This document shows, in pieces, positions 48,839 to 59,640 of a stretch of 64,000 nt of DNA. Under the pieces are notes generated by a model. That model made no database searches and had not been told where the DNA came from. It was given only the letters and a program-made list of their open reading frames with translations. This stretch comes from Siphonodentalium dalli (Eukaryota > Mollusca > Scaphopoda > Gadilida > Siphonodentaliidae). The stretch spans positions 173,729,107 through 173,793,106 of the forward strand of contig CP136061.1 of the NCBI GenBank assembly GCA_032622095.1, read 5' to 3'. Made by a program: the position numbers and the translations under genes. The stretch's first letter is position 1. Every line of letters begins with the position of its first letter.

Positions 48839-49679
48839 TTAGCTCACTTGAGACGAAGTCTCCGGTGGAGCTATATAGTCATCACTCCTCGTCTGTCGTC
48901 CGTCCATCCGTCAACAATTCTTTAAACATCTCCTCTGAAACCATCAGGCCGATTGGGTTTATATTTGGATGTTCCCTAGGTGATTCGTGATTTGTTCAAA
49001 TGAGGTCACTGGGTCAAATAGTTGCGATGCCAGGGCCATAACTCTTTCCCTCCATAGTATTTCTTAAAACGACTTCTTCTCTTGTACCATCGGGTCGAAT
49101 GGGTTCATATTTGGTATGAAGGGTCTTTGGGGGACTGTGGTTAAGATTTGTTCAAACGGGGTCACTGGGTCAAATGTGGGCGGAGCCAGTGACATAACTA
49201 AAAAAATAAAATAAAATTTTTAATTCAGATTTTTGGAATTTTCTGGGCGACCTTGCTCAAGTTAACAAACAATTTTTTTTAAAAACATGTTATAAAATTT
49301 GAAAATTTGAAAAAAGTAACACCTTATAACATCTGCAGAGTTATGAAACTTAACTCTTTAATGAAATTATGGAAATATTACAGCCACCCCACCCCCCCCC
49401 CCCCCCCCCCAACATGGCCCAGACCCACCCCCACCCTGCCATCAACCAACATCCCTTCTAACCCATATCATCTACCAATTTATTTAATACGTCTTCTCAC
49501 CACAGCATATATATCTGCAAAGACACATGTCATTAATTTAGATTAGAATAATAGATGACATCTGCCTGGTTTATGTAAACATAACTGCTAGCAATTTAAA
49601 AACAAACTGCTGTTCCCAAGGTTAGGTGATGACTGAATTCGTTTCCCTGGCATATAATGATTCTGTGAATGACTTAGAA

Positions 49680-51022
49680 TTCTTCAAGTCTGGAAATAGT
49701 GTGTCTGACATTTGCAGAATGAGGTCCCCAGAGGGTGAATTTAGTGTTGCTACCCCATACAGCAGGCTAGCATCACCAAATAAACCCTCCAGGGACCTAA
49801 TTCTGCTTAGGCCTCATCTTCTGGGAAGTATCTTAAGTATCAAATTGAAAGTTTGTTTTAGTTTTAGTTAGTTTTTTCCACCTGTTCAGTTTCAATATCC
49901 CCCTAATTTGCAGAAGATAAAATGCATAATTGTGGTGCTCAATGAGTGTGCATCACCAACTTCAACTGTCGGACTTCAATCTGTTCCTAGTTTTTATACG
50001 CCCGTTTGAAAAAAAGGCTGTATTATAGTATTGGTCTGTCTGTCCGTCTGTCTGTCCGGGCGTCCGTCCATCCGGGAGTCCGTCCGGGCGTCCGTTAACC
50101 TGGTTTCCGGATGATAACTTTAGTTAGAGTGAACCAAATTTAATAAAATTTGGTATGTGGGTTTATTAGCCGAAAAGTAAGTTCAATTTCGAATTTGGGT
50201 TCCGCCCGCCAATTTTCACCGGAGTTATGCCCATTATTTGACGTTTTTTTACTTAGAAAATCCTTGAAATTTGTTGTCCGGATGATAACTTTAGTATAGT
50301 TTATCGGAATGAATCCAAATTTGGTATATTACTTTCTCCCACCAAAACACAGGCCAAGTTCGAACTTGGGATCTTTCCGACCATTTTTGGCGGAGTTATG
50401 CCCCTTTTTCGACTCAGAAAATTCAGTTTTTCTTATGTTTTTTGGTTTCCGGATGATAACTCGATTTTGGAATGTTTATACTCAAAACCCGTTTTTTGTG
50501 GATTACATATATCGAAATACAGCTCAAGTCCGAATTTCGTTTTAATCCGATAATTTTTGCGAGAGTTATGGCCCCTTTTTTGACGTAATTTGACTTAGAA
50601 AATCCCTGAAATTTGTTGTCCGGATGATAACTTTAGTTAGAGTGAACCGATTTCAATCAAATTTGGTATGTGGGTTTATTAGGAGAAAAGACAGCTCAAG
50701 TTCGAATTTGGGTTCCGTCCGCCAATTTTCACCGGAGTTATGCCCCTTATTTGACGTAATTTGACTTAGAAAATCCCTGAAATTTGTTGTCCGGATGATA
50801 ACTTTACTAGAGCTTATCGGATTCAATGATAATTTGGTATATTACTTTCTCCCACAAATCCAGGTCAAGTTCGAATTTGGGTTCCATCCGCCAATTTTCC
50901 CCAGAGAGGGCGCCCAGCGTAGCTCTTGTTTTATTGGCCATTGAGGCCTAATCAGATTGAGGATAAATTCGGTGATTCTAGCCCGCCTTGCAGAATAGTG
51001 TCATTAAATTCACCTTTGGTAC
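49680..51022 (+). mobile_element. Hairpin-ended MITE copy M5, split by a family-3 element
   Basis: The left end 'tgtgtctgacatttgcagaa' and the left palindrome are followed by the usual interior up to 'ctgttcctag'. After the 937-bp insert, decayed right-palindrome sequence ('gattctagcccgccttgcag') closes it. Confidence 0.65.
49996..50932 (+). mobile_element. Family-3 Helentron-like element, complete
   Basis: The 5' hairpin ATACGCCCGTTT...GGCTGTAT leads to a GTCTGTCCGTCC run and five ~171-bp units. The 3' part is GGGCGCCC (a shortened version of the hairpin in the copy near 1300) and 'agcgtagctcttgttt'. It is inserted in a T run inside MITE M5. It is nearly identical to 448-1330, implying recent activity. 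Confidence 0.75.
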
Positions 51023-51447
51023 TGGTATAGTAATATTGATTTCTAGACAGCCTGGTGGGGGCAATGTTTGAGGCAATTGGGAGGGGGTGAAGAGGGGTGC
51101 AGATTTGACCCCCTACTTTGATCAAAAGTTAAACAGTTAAAACTTTCATGCCTGATACTACATTAGCTGTAGATTAGATGTTCACACCAAAAATAAGTTA
51201 GAATTGTTATCATAGTTTGGTTTGATTTTCCAACATTTTGGTTTGTCTTTACCATCAGTCCATATGTTCCTACTTCAGGTTAAACTGTTGGACCGAATTG
51301 GTCACAAATTTTAACTTTATGGGGGGTGTCAGGTTGGTAATTTTCAAACGTTTGAGAGGTTGAAGTACTGGTACCAGTCATAAAATTCAACATAAGAGGG
51401 ATGTACAAAAGGATTTTTGTGAACTTAGTACTGTGGTATGGTTGTCT

Positions 51448-51463
51448 TTAACTCTTTCAACGG
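51448..51463 (+). repeat. piggyBac left inverted terminal repeat with TTAA
   Basis: TTAACTCTTTCAACGG; 16 bases identical to the reverse complement of 57695-57710. Confidence 0.88.
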
Positions 51464-53900
51464 ATTCCACCTGGCGACGTTACGCCCACGACGTCGTCTC
51501 CCTACGGCGACGTTACCGCTGACGGCACTCCCCCAGCGCACCTGCTCCTCTGCTGACGTTATTAGCTTTTACTTATTTACCTCTGTGTACAGGTGTGTAA
51601 GTAATCTGTAAGTGTGGTGGTTCATACATAACATATGTTAAATAGTGTTGGGCCCTCGGTGGATGTAATCATGTAAGTAAATTGCATATTTTCTGTTGAA
51701 AACCCGCGTTTCTTCTTCACATATCGATTTGTGACAGAGATAGTCAAAACCTGGTATTTCGTCTTCACGTATCCATTTGTGACAGCGGTCCCCATTTTAC
51801 AAACAGTGTGAGAATCATCTTGTATTGGTAACCGTGACCACAAAGGTAGCATGTAAACGTGTAGAACGTATAATAATACCAACTTGACAGGTACTTGGAT
51901 CTGGAGCCGAGATGCCCGAGTTATTTTGTCTGCGGAAACCACGCAATGCGTGCACGAAATTCACCAGCTATTATTTTTTCTTTAGAAATTATATATTTAG
52001 AAACATTTGCTTTAAATTAATTACTATTGTATTGGTTTTTACACACACAAACAATTAAGTAAATAAATAAAAAATATATCCATCAATGCAAAATGGTTTC
52101 AAGTGTTGGTCGAAATGATTTTCGGGGACCTCGAACTACAACCGATTATTCCATTCAAGCAAAGGCTCCCACGATCTGACCTGAAGTGGGAAGATGTTTT
52201 CTCAAATCATAGTTAGATTTAATAACTTTTATGTTGAAAATATATGAATATCAACTTTAAATAATAACAATATTCTTAATCATTGGGAATAGCAAATAAA
52301 TAAGTCATATCCAATTTTAATCATTGCGGAATGCAAATAAATAAGTCATATCCAATTTTGTGTTTATCACCAGCTGATGATGTTTGCGCACGTGACCTCA
52401 AATTTAAGTTGCGTTTTCGAAAAGTCGGCTTTTTCGAGTGGCTTTTCGAGTGCGATGTGACGAGACCAATAAAAAGCTGTGTATTTGCTTCAAATTATTT
52501 TAAAATAAATACAATAGTGCCAGTATGTGCTGGTGATGAATAAAAAGTATGATCGAAATTATGTTATAATCCAGCAAGATAGCCGACAAAAAACAATCAC
52601 CCTTCAGGGACCTCACCACAGGTGCGCGCGTGAGACCTTGACATTCATAAAATAAACAAGTTCTTGAATTTTGTCTTTGAGGAGACATGCTGATTTTCGT
52701 CCAACTTCAAACAGTTTATTTACAAAATTGAAGATATTGAATGAGAGATCAGACTGAAGACGAGATCAATGATTCTATATAAAGCATATCACTGCGGGAT
52801 TTTCGTCGGGTCATTTATTGACTGAATGTGATCGTATTTAAATGACAATTGTAAGAACACACCGCGAAATCGGAATACACGCACATGTTTTGCTGTCGGA
52901 ATGTAGGTCAACATGACGGCTTTCGCAGATTGCGGAATGGTGCTATTGAAACGAACATTAAATTCATTTAACAATACTAATTTAAATAATCAAACAACGA
53001 ATGCAATGAATTATACAAAAATCAAATGCTGTAAAATTAACAACTTGAAAGAACATGATTGTGACATATGAATGATGTAGGCGGATCACACGTGGTCACG
53101 TCACGCATGATAAACATGCACAAAAGGTCAAACGTGCTTGTTCCAGTTATCGTCCAATCAGGTTAACATACCGATGCCGATCGAAAATCACCCCAATTAA
53201 ATTACCATGCTTTATTTTGTGAGTTGAAGTGTGCAGAATCGTGGTCAAAATAATCCCGTCACAACAATCCAAGTTCTCTAATGAATTGTATTTTCAATGA
53301 CTAATTGCATGATACTGCAACATTATCTACACACGGCATCTTCAGAAAGAGAATGATCGAGAGATAATAACCATTAATTCTGTAAATCGTCGATAGATTT
53401 TAAGTTTTTTTCTCGAATCATTTGCGCTTTACATTTCTGTATCTGTAGATCTGTATCTGTAGATATTACAGTGCAGGAACCAATTCTGGTTGTAGACGCA
53501 CTGTCCAATCTCATATTAAGCTGCTAGAATGGGAATATATGTACAGTAATGCCCTAAATAATCGACTCCTTAACCGCAGCAACGTACGTATTAAACAAGG
53601 AATGCAATATAATATAAACATTAGAATAATTAGGGCCTATAATAATGTTAGTATATACTATTATTGTATGGCTTCCAGAAAATAATGTATTGCTAGCTAT
53701 ATGTTAATCACATGTATATATTCTTCATTTTGAAGTCCCAATTGAAATTCTGTAAAAATAACAATATCAGATATAATAAATACCGGTCCCGTCAGGTCCC
53801 GTAAATTAAAAAAAATCACCGTGACAGAATGATCAGTTTCACTGTATATGATTCACATATATAGCTAGAATTGTAACTTGATGTCAAAAACATATGATAT

Positions 53901-53953
53901 ATTTTTCTTCGTGAATATTCCGAGTTTAATCGTAATATCCACGAAGAAAAAAT
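53901..53953. repeat. Hairpin with ~19-bp arms
   Basis: 'atttttcttcgtgaatatt' (53901-53919) pairs with 'aatatccacgaagaaaaaat' (53934-53953) with one mismatch and a one-base bulge. No polymerase III or terminator context was recognised. Confidence 0.6.
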
Positions 53954-54544
53954 ACCATGATAAACATTTTATCTATTTGTATTTCATTTTGTTCATTTAT
54001 ATAAGAGGAATTAACTGCTATAACGTATGCCATATTAGTTATCATAGACAGGTTGGTGATGACCCATATATAGTATGCTATATAACCTATAGGTTTCCAA
54101 AAGTGTGACAAAGCTATACCCAGAGTGGGAAAATTGCAATGAAGCTGCCAATTAAATTCAATCAAAACTTGAATAGTAATACATGCTCATTTTAAATATA
54201 TATATATGAATGCTCGGTTTACGACCTATATATACTGGTCATTATAAAAGATGCAGTTTGGCCACGTGGTATGGAAATCGACGTAAGCAAAAGTATAGGA
54301 GAGTGATAAAGGAGAAAGTGACGGCACAAGTAGAGGTAAATGTAGACAAGGGAATGGGAAATATATATATATATACCCCCCCCACCTGGTCAACTTTGTC
54401 GCAGTTTTGGGAACGTGGATGTTATATATATTTCCGACATGTCAGGTGAGTCGTAGTTTGGAATGGCACACTTTAGTGGGATGGATTAATCTCGGAAGTG
54501 TTGCAGACTATTCACGTTCAGTTCAGTTCAATTAATAATTATTT

Positions 54545-54690
54545 ACGCTTAAGAGCAATTAGTTGTGCCTTAGTGTAAAAACATTGCACTTAAGCGCAAA
54601 TACTTGCACTTAAGCACAACCATTTGTGCTCAATCTTAAGCGCAAATAACTGTGCTTAAACACAATTAATTGCGCTTAAGTGCAGATAAT
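54545..54690. repeat. Cluster of CTTAAG-centred palindromes
   Basis: Variants of 'tgcgcttaagcgcaa' occur about eight times in both orientations within 150 bp ('cacttaagcgcaaatac', 'cacttaagcacaacc', 'cttaagcgcaaataact', 'tgcgcttaagtgcag'). Its function is unknown; it lies in the non-coding part of the piggyBac. Confidence 0.7.
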
Positions 54691-54800
54691 TATTAAAAGT
54701 GAATTTGGCCTCTCATATACATAACCATGCATTTGTGCATTTACATTTATGCTTGTTGTCCGAGATAAACCCTCCCCACACATGATTCAGCGATCTAGTT

Positions 54801-55247
54801 TCAAGCCTGCAAATTGCGTGTCTGTCATTTGCAGAATGAGGTCCCCAGAGTGTGAATTTAGTGACGCTATCCCGCACAGCGGGCTAGCATCACCAAATTC
54901 ACCCTCTGGAGATCTCATTCTGCTTAGGCCTCATCTTCAGGGAAGTATCTATAGTCTCAAATTAACATTGTTTTTAGTTACAGTTTCCCTTCTGAGAAGT
55001 TTCTATGTCCCCTAATTTGCAACAGATAAAATGCATAACCGAGGTGCCCAATGGGTGAACATCACCAACTTCAACTGGGAAACTTCAATCTGATCCTAGG
55101 TCTACCATAGCACTTGAGGCTCTAAGCAGAATGAGGTTCCCATTGGGTGAATTTGGTGATGCTAGCCCGCTGTGCGGGATAGCATCACTAAATTCACCCT
55201 CTGGGGACCTCATTCTGCAAATGACAGACCCGTTATTTGCAGGCTTG
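54801..55247 (-). mobile_element. Hairpin-ended MITE copy M6, complete
   Basis: This is the best-preserved copy. The outer 'caagcctgcaaat' is inverted at both ends (54802 and 55247), followed by 'gtctgtcatttgcag' and a ~93-bp palindrome on each side. It lies inside the piggyBac, directly after the transposase gene, and its edge supplies the stop codon of the long transposase frame. Confidence 0.78.
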
Positions 55248-57029
55248 TCTAGTTTGCATAACTAGCGCCAATATTCCACTTTGGTGTGGAAATCTTCCCA
55301 ACACTTTCTCCCCTGCTTGATGCACAGTAGTTTTCACAAGTTTGTGAGGATTCTGACGATATTGCCTACAACCATTTTGCTTCATCCAATGCGCATGTTT
55401 GCGGCGGCATACGGCGCAAGTGTTGTTACCTGTGCCCTCAGTGGTGGGAAAGTGATTTCCAGGGAGCAACCTGACTTCAGAACGGGTGATATCTGATAAC
55501 CTTGCCTTTGGTTGAACCCTGTTGTTCCCAATAAGGCCAAGCACAAGTTCATCTTTGAACTCGAGCAAATCACGTTTGCGTTTCTTTTCAGGGAAATGGT
55601 TCCTTTCGTTTCCTTCCAGAATGAATGCATTAGCCACTGCCCATTGGATTACCTTATATACAACTTTCTTGTACCACTTATAGCACTTCCGGCTTTTGCT
55701 CATAATCGAATTCTGATCGCAACGATCAACGCCTCCCATATACGCATTATAATCCTTGACCAACTGTGGGCATGGCAGTTGTGTCTTGGATCCATCCTTC
55801 TCCCGTCGATCCACAGAAACCTCATTCACTCTAACATGGATGCTGCTGATAAAATAAATTGGTTTCCGATCTTGCCATACAGCAACACACAACTCTCCAT
55901 CGTCGGAGAACCGAACATCATATTCACCTCTCTTCATTTCTGATTTACCTTTAACGATGTCGGCAGGAACCAGTTTCCTTCGGGGCTGCAATGTGCCGCA
56001 GAAATAAATCCCCTTCATATTTAGGTTGTGGGCTAAAATGGGGCTGCTGTACAGTCTGTCACAATAAAGATGGTGACCTCTGCCCTCCATACCTCTCATT
56101 AAGTTAATAACGACGGCCCCAGTTTGGCCCACAACGGGAACCAATGATGAGTATACTGGGTTACTGTTCTTTCCTGTATAAATATCGAACGCATAGTTGT
56201 ACCCCGACTTTGACTCCGCCAACACATAAACCTTTATACCCCACTTGGTCGGCTTATCCTTCAAATACTGCTTCATACCAAGTCTTCCTTTAAAGGGAAT
56301 CATGGCCTCGTCGATTGATATCTCCCTATCGCAGGTGTACAGTTCACGAAACTTGGTATTCATGTGATTTATAAAGGGAGATATCTTTGAAAGTTTGGTT
56401 GACGATTGGTTCTCTGGGTCGGAGAAATAGATATATTTGTTTATTGCCCTGTATCGTTTCTCTGAGAATACTTCCCATATACCTGGCGTGTGTGTCGGCC
56501 AATTGTCGGGCTTACGTCGAAACAACCTTTCAACTCTGGGAACAAGCATCAGTTCGTTGGTAATTATTTGCATTGCTATAAAAGCTTTAATTTCTGTCAC
56601 ATCTACCGGGCTCCACTCTTTATTAACATTTGTCCGCTGTTTTATCTCCGCGTTCTTATTCGTCCACTCGACTATATTGTTCAAAATTTCATCGTCCAAG
56701 TATTTACTCACATAATATAATGCTGGTTTTATTTCATATTCATCTGAGTCCCTATCAATCTGACAGGTGGGGCCTGGGTTCTCAACTTTGAAATCCGTTA
56801 TACTCGGAGGGTCAGTTCTCATTGTTTTTTTCCATTTTATTCCCTCCACAGAAGACGCCCCCGTTGGGAAGAACCCATAAAAATCGTCCTCAAATTCGTC
56901 TGAATCGAAATTTACATCGCTCCCAAAATCGAAGTCTGACTCGGACGATTCGTCAGACAAACAATCTGAGTCCGAACTATAAACGTCATCGATATCCAGG
57001 CGAGCCCTTTTACTTTTAGATTTACTCAT
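55233..57029 (-). CDS. piggyBac transposase (PGBD4-like), C-terminus frameshifted
   Basis: The 598-codon frame begins with ATG at 57029, the first Met ahead of an acidic Ser/Asp/Glu-rich N-terminus (residues 12-50). The DDE_Tnp_1_7 domain spans about 95-470. Candidate catalytic aspartates are D240 (SIDEAMIPFKGR), D324 (YCDRLYSS) and D435, with D438 in GGVDRCDQ. The enzyme cuts and pastes the element at TTAA. The basic stretch KKRKRD near 482 could be a nuclear signal. The family ends in a cysteine-rich finger; here the first pair CAVC (538-541) is present, but the rest is out of frame. CWEDFHTKVEYWR and a TAG occur in another frame at 55303-55262. Length and motifs are otherwise normal. It is probably recently functional but damaged at its C-terminus. 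Confidence 0.93.
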   Translation of the reverse strand: MSKSKSKRARLDIDDVYSSDSDCLSDESSESDFDFGSDVNFDSDEFEDDFYGFFPTGASSVEGIKWKKTMRTDPPSITDFKVENPGPTCQIDRDSDEYEIKPALYYVSKYLDDEILNNIVEWTNKNAEIKQRTNVNKEWSPVDVTEIKAFIAMQIITNELMLVPRVERLFRRKPDNWPTHTPGIWEVFSEKRYRAINKYIYFSDPENQSSTKLSKISPFINHMNTKFRELYTCDREISIDEAMIPFKGRLGMKQYLKDKPTKWGIKVYVLAESKSGYNYAFDIYTGKNSNPVYSSLVPVVGQTGAVVINLMRGMEGRGHHLYCDRLYSSPILAHNLNMKGIYFCGTLQPRRKLVPADIVKGKSEMKRGEYDVRFSDDGELCVAVWQDRKPIYFISSIHVRVNEVSVDRREKDGSKTQLPCPQLVKDYNAYMGGVDRCDQNSIMSKSRKCYKWYKKVVYKVIQWAVANAFILEGNERNHFPEKKRKRDLLEFKDELVLGLIGNNRVQPKARLSDITRSEVRLLPGNHFPTTEGTGNNTCAVCRRKHAHWMKQNGCRQYRQNPHKLVKTTVHQAGEKVLGRFPHQSGILALVMQTRQACK

Positions 57030-57694
57030 GTTTACAATTACAATTTACACTCGATCACATTGTGCGACTTTAACTAAAACATTGACAAATTGACGTCAGA
57101 CAGTCAGTTTGGGCTGGAATAGCATTTCGCTGAGCAGCATGCACTCTTCCGAAGAAAACAATCATTTTTTTCCGATTACTTTGAATAAACAATACAAATA
57201 TGGCGCTCGACTTTCAAAACAAAGACCAGAATATATAAATATTCTCTGCGGGATTAATACATAAATTATTATAATTAATACCTATCGCGTGTATATTTGA
57301 AAGCAGTTAGCGCCAAAGAGAAAGTACGTCTATTTTTATCACTACCGGGAAAACCCCGCCTAGTTTTTGTTTTGTTTACGTCGAACAATGAATGTTCCAT
57401 TTTCAAGGTTATTTGAATAAAACATGGGATTGCATGAAGGATAATAACACAAATAAGCAAACATACAAACACAAATGTATAAAAACTTTATTTCAGATTA
57501 TATTTCATGAAACATGCATTAATATTTTCGATTAAATTGATATAGATCTTGAGAAATGCGTCGTCGCAACAAAAGTCAGGTCTCAGTCCCGGTATTCCGG
57601 GAATCGCCGTACAGGGAGTGTATGACGTCGTCCCGGTATTCCGGGAATCGCCGTGCAGGGAGTACGTTACGTAATCCCGGTATTCCGGGAATAA

Positions 57695-57710
57695 CCGTTG
57701 AAAGAGTTAA
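57695..57710 (-). repeat. piggyBac right inverted terminal repeat with TTAA
   Basis: Reverse complement of the left end; adjacent subterminal 'cccggtattccggga' motifs start at about 57592, 57630 and 57675. Confidence 0.88.
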
Positions 57711-57949
57711 AGGGTAAGAGGTTGGAGATTTGTCAGTGGTGTGAAATTAGAAATTTCAAGGTTAAGAGCCTTGCTCATCTGAGAACTTCCAGCTTTGTCC
57801 ATGTTTAGAACTACTTGTCTTAAGTGATTTTGTCAAGTGCTGACTCTTGTAGTCTTCCGAGTCCCCGTCTTCTCAGTCTTTACAGTCTGGTGAGCGACCC
57901 ACAGTCTTTGACTGTCTTGTTTAACTCATCTTTACTTGTAAAGTTTTTT

Positions 57950-58047
57950 AGCTCAACTTTACTTGTAAAGTTTGAGCTATTGCCATGGTTTGGTATCCGT
58001 CGTCCATGTGTGTGTGCGTGGAGACGTCAACAATTTCCATTAGCACG
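57950..58047 (+). mobile_element. Family-1 5' end fragment L
   Basis: The 5' hairpin AGCTCAACTTTACTTGTAAAG...GAGCT, 'gccatgg', a GTCC/GTGTG run and 'tcaacaatttccattagcac' are present with no monomers after them. A partial copy of the same hairpin ('aactcatctttacttgtaaa') precedes it at 57923. Confidence 0.7.
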
Positions 58048-58402
58048 GAAGTTTCTATTCGGTTTCGACATCGGCGATCAGATTCGAGATCGATATCGAA
58101 AAGGCTATCCGATTCGTAAAATTTCAAATCGGCCTATTCTTTCCATTTAATGGGGATAAACTACTAAATTGTTTATTTATATAGCTCAAATGATGGGGCA
58201 ATTTCCGCATTATATGGTGTTTTCCCATCTGGAGATCTGATGTAATTTAGAGTTTACACTAGTTGCGCGATTACGTCCAATCGCAGTCCATCGCCCTTTC
58301 GTGGATGTCAGTACATGTATCATAGGTGGTTCTTGGACTATGTTTGACTATAATCACTATACATACAGGTCAAAAGTCATGACATCTACAGTCTATATAA
58401 TT

Positions 58403-59640
58403 ATACCCCCTTTAAAAAAAAAAAGGGGGGTATACTGTTTTGCACCTGTCCGTCCGTCCGTGCGTGCGTCCGTGCGTGCGTCCGTGAGTCTGTACGTCCG
58501 TCCGATGTCTGTTCGTGTCATAACTTGAACAGTAGTGCTTGGATCTCAATGAAATTAGGTATGGATGTTCACTATTATGAGGACATTAAATAGAGGGTTC
58601 CATCGTTTTGTTTGGATTTTCCATTCTAGAGTTATTCATCTTTGTTTATCTGGAAATAGTGGCTTTTTGGTCCGTCTGGTGTCTGTTCATGTCGTAACTT
58701 CAACAGTTGTGCTGGGATCTCAACCAAATTTGGTGTGGATGTTCACAACTATGAGGACATTAAATAGAGGGTTCCATCGTTTTGTTCGGATTTTTCATTC
58801 TAGAGTTATTCATCTTTGTTTATCTTGAAATGTTGGATTTTTGGTCCATCTGGTGTCTGTTCATGTCATAACCTGAACAGTAGTGCTCGGATCTCAATGA
58901 AATTTTGTGTGGATGTTCACTGCTATGAGGGCATTCAATAAAGGGTTCCATCGTTTTGTTCGGATTTTCCATTCTAGAGTTATACATCTTTGTTCATCTG
59001 GAAATGTTGGCTTTTTGGTTCGTCTGGTGTCTGTTCATATTGTAACTTCGACAGTTGTACTGGGATCTCAATGGGATTTGGTATGGATGTTCACTACTAT
59101 GAGGACATTAAAAAAAGGGTTCCATCGTTTTGTTCCGCTTTTCCATTCTAGAGTTATTCATCTTTGTTCATCTGGAAATGTTGGCTTTTTGGTCCATCTG
59201 GTGTCTGTTCATGTCGTAACTTCAACAGTTGTGCTGGGATCTCAATGGAATTTGGTATAGATGTTCACCACTATGAGGACATTCAATAGGGGGTTCCATT
59301 GTTCTGTTCTGCTTTTCCATTCTAGAGTAATTCATCTTTGTTTATCTGGAAATGTTGGCTGTTTGATCCATCCGATGTCTGTTCAGCTCATAACTTGAAC
59401 AGTAATGCTCGGATCTCAATGAAATTTTGTATGGATGTTCACCACTATGAGGACATTTAATGGCACATTCAAATGTTTGTTTTGGTTTTTTGTTCTATAG
59501 TTATTCATCTTTGTTTATATGAAAATGCTGATTTCTGGGTCCATATGTCTGAGTATAGCCATCATAAGTTATAGATGTGCCCACACTAGGCGGTATGCCA
59601 TGAGGGGGTATGCACCGGACGACAGTCCATCTCTTGTTTT
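58403..59640 (+). mobile_element. Family-2 Helentron-like element, complete, six exact-period units
   Basis: The 5' hairpin ATACCCCCTTT...AAAGGGGGGTAT leads to a GTCCGTGCGTGC run. The marker 'gtctgttc' recurs at about 58507, 58681, 58855, 59029, 59203 and 59377, exactly 174 bp apart. At the 3' end are GGGGGTAT (59604-59611, inverted copy of the 5' start), the hairpin GGAC-gaca-GTCC and the tail 'atctcttgtttt'. Open frames across the units (such as VWMFTTMRT...HRFVRIFHSRVIHLCSSGN) persist because 174 is divisible by three; no protein family was recognised. Confidence 0.78.

Larger units (their letters stand above)
51448..57710 (-). mobile_element. piggyBac transposon, 6.26 kb, TTAA-flanked
   Basis: TTAA at 51448-51451 and 57707-57710 bound the element. 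Both ends read TTAACTCTTTCAACGG inward, so 12 bp match beyond the TTAA. The right subterminal region has three copies of 'cccggtattccggga' spaced by 'cgccgt.cagggagt'; the left has GACGTTAC/GACGTCGTC motifs. The transposase gene is on the minus strand near the right end. About 3.7 kb to its left is non-coding and contains MITE M6 and palindromic clusters. Uniform ends and intact TSDs suggest a fairly young insertion. Confidence 0.88.
48841..57921 (+). mobile_element. Family-4 Helentron-like element, second copy, heavily invaded
   Basis: The start AGCTCACTTGAGACGAAGTC (5' hairpin) is followed by a GTCC run and about two units. The 3' end lies 9 kb away: GGTGAGC (57889-57895), hairpin ACAGTCTTTGACTGT (57901-57915) and tail CTTGTT. 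The same 3' end closes the copy at 11893-15970. Nested inside are MITE M5 (itself split by a family-3 element) and the piggyBac. Subtracting the piggyBac and family-3 inserts leaves about 1.9 kb. Confidence 0.75.

Noticed and set aside
53901-53953. microRNA or tRNA-like gene
   Set aside because: The hairpin is short with an AT-rich loop; no A/B boxes, cloverleaf or duplicated copies were seen.
58565-59260. Repeat protein encoded by the 174-bp array
   Set aside because: Open frames exist only because the period is divisible by three; composition is not protein-like, and the array sits between Helentron-like ends.
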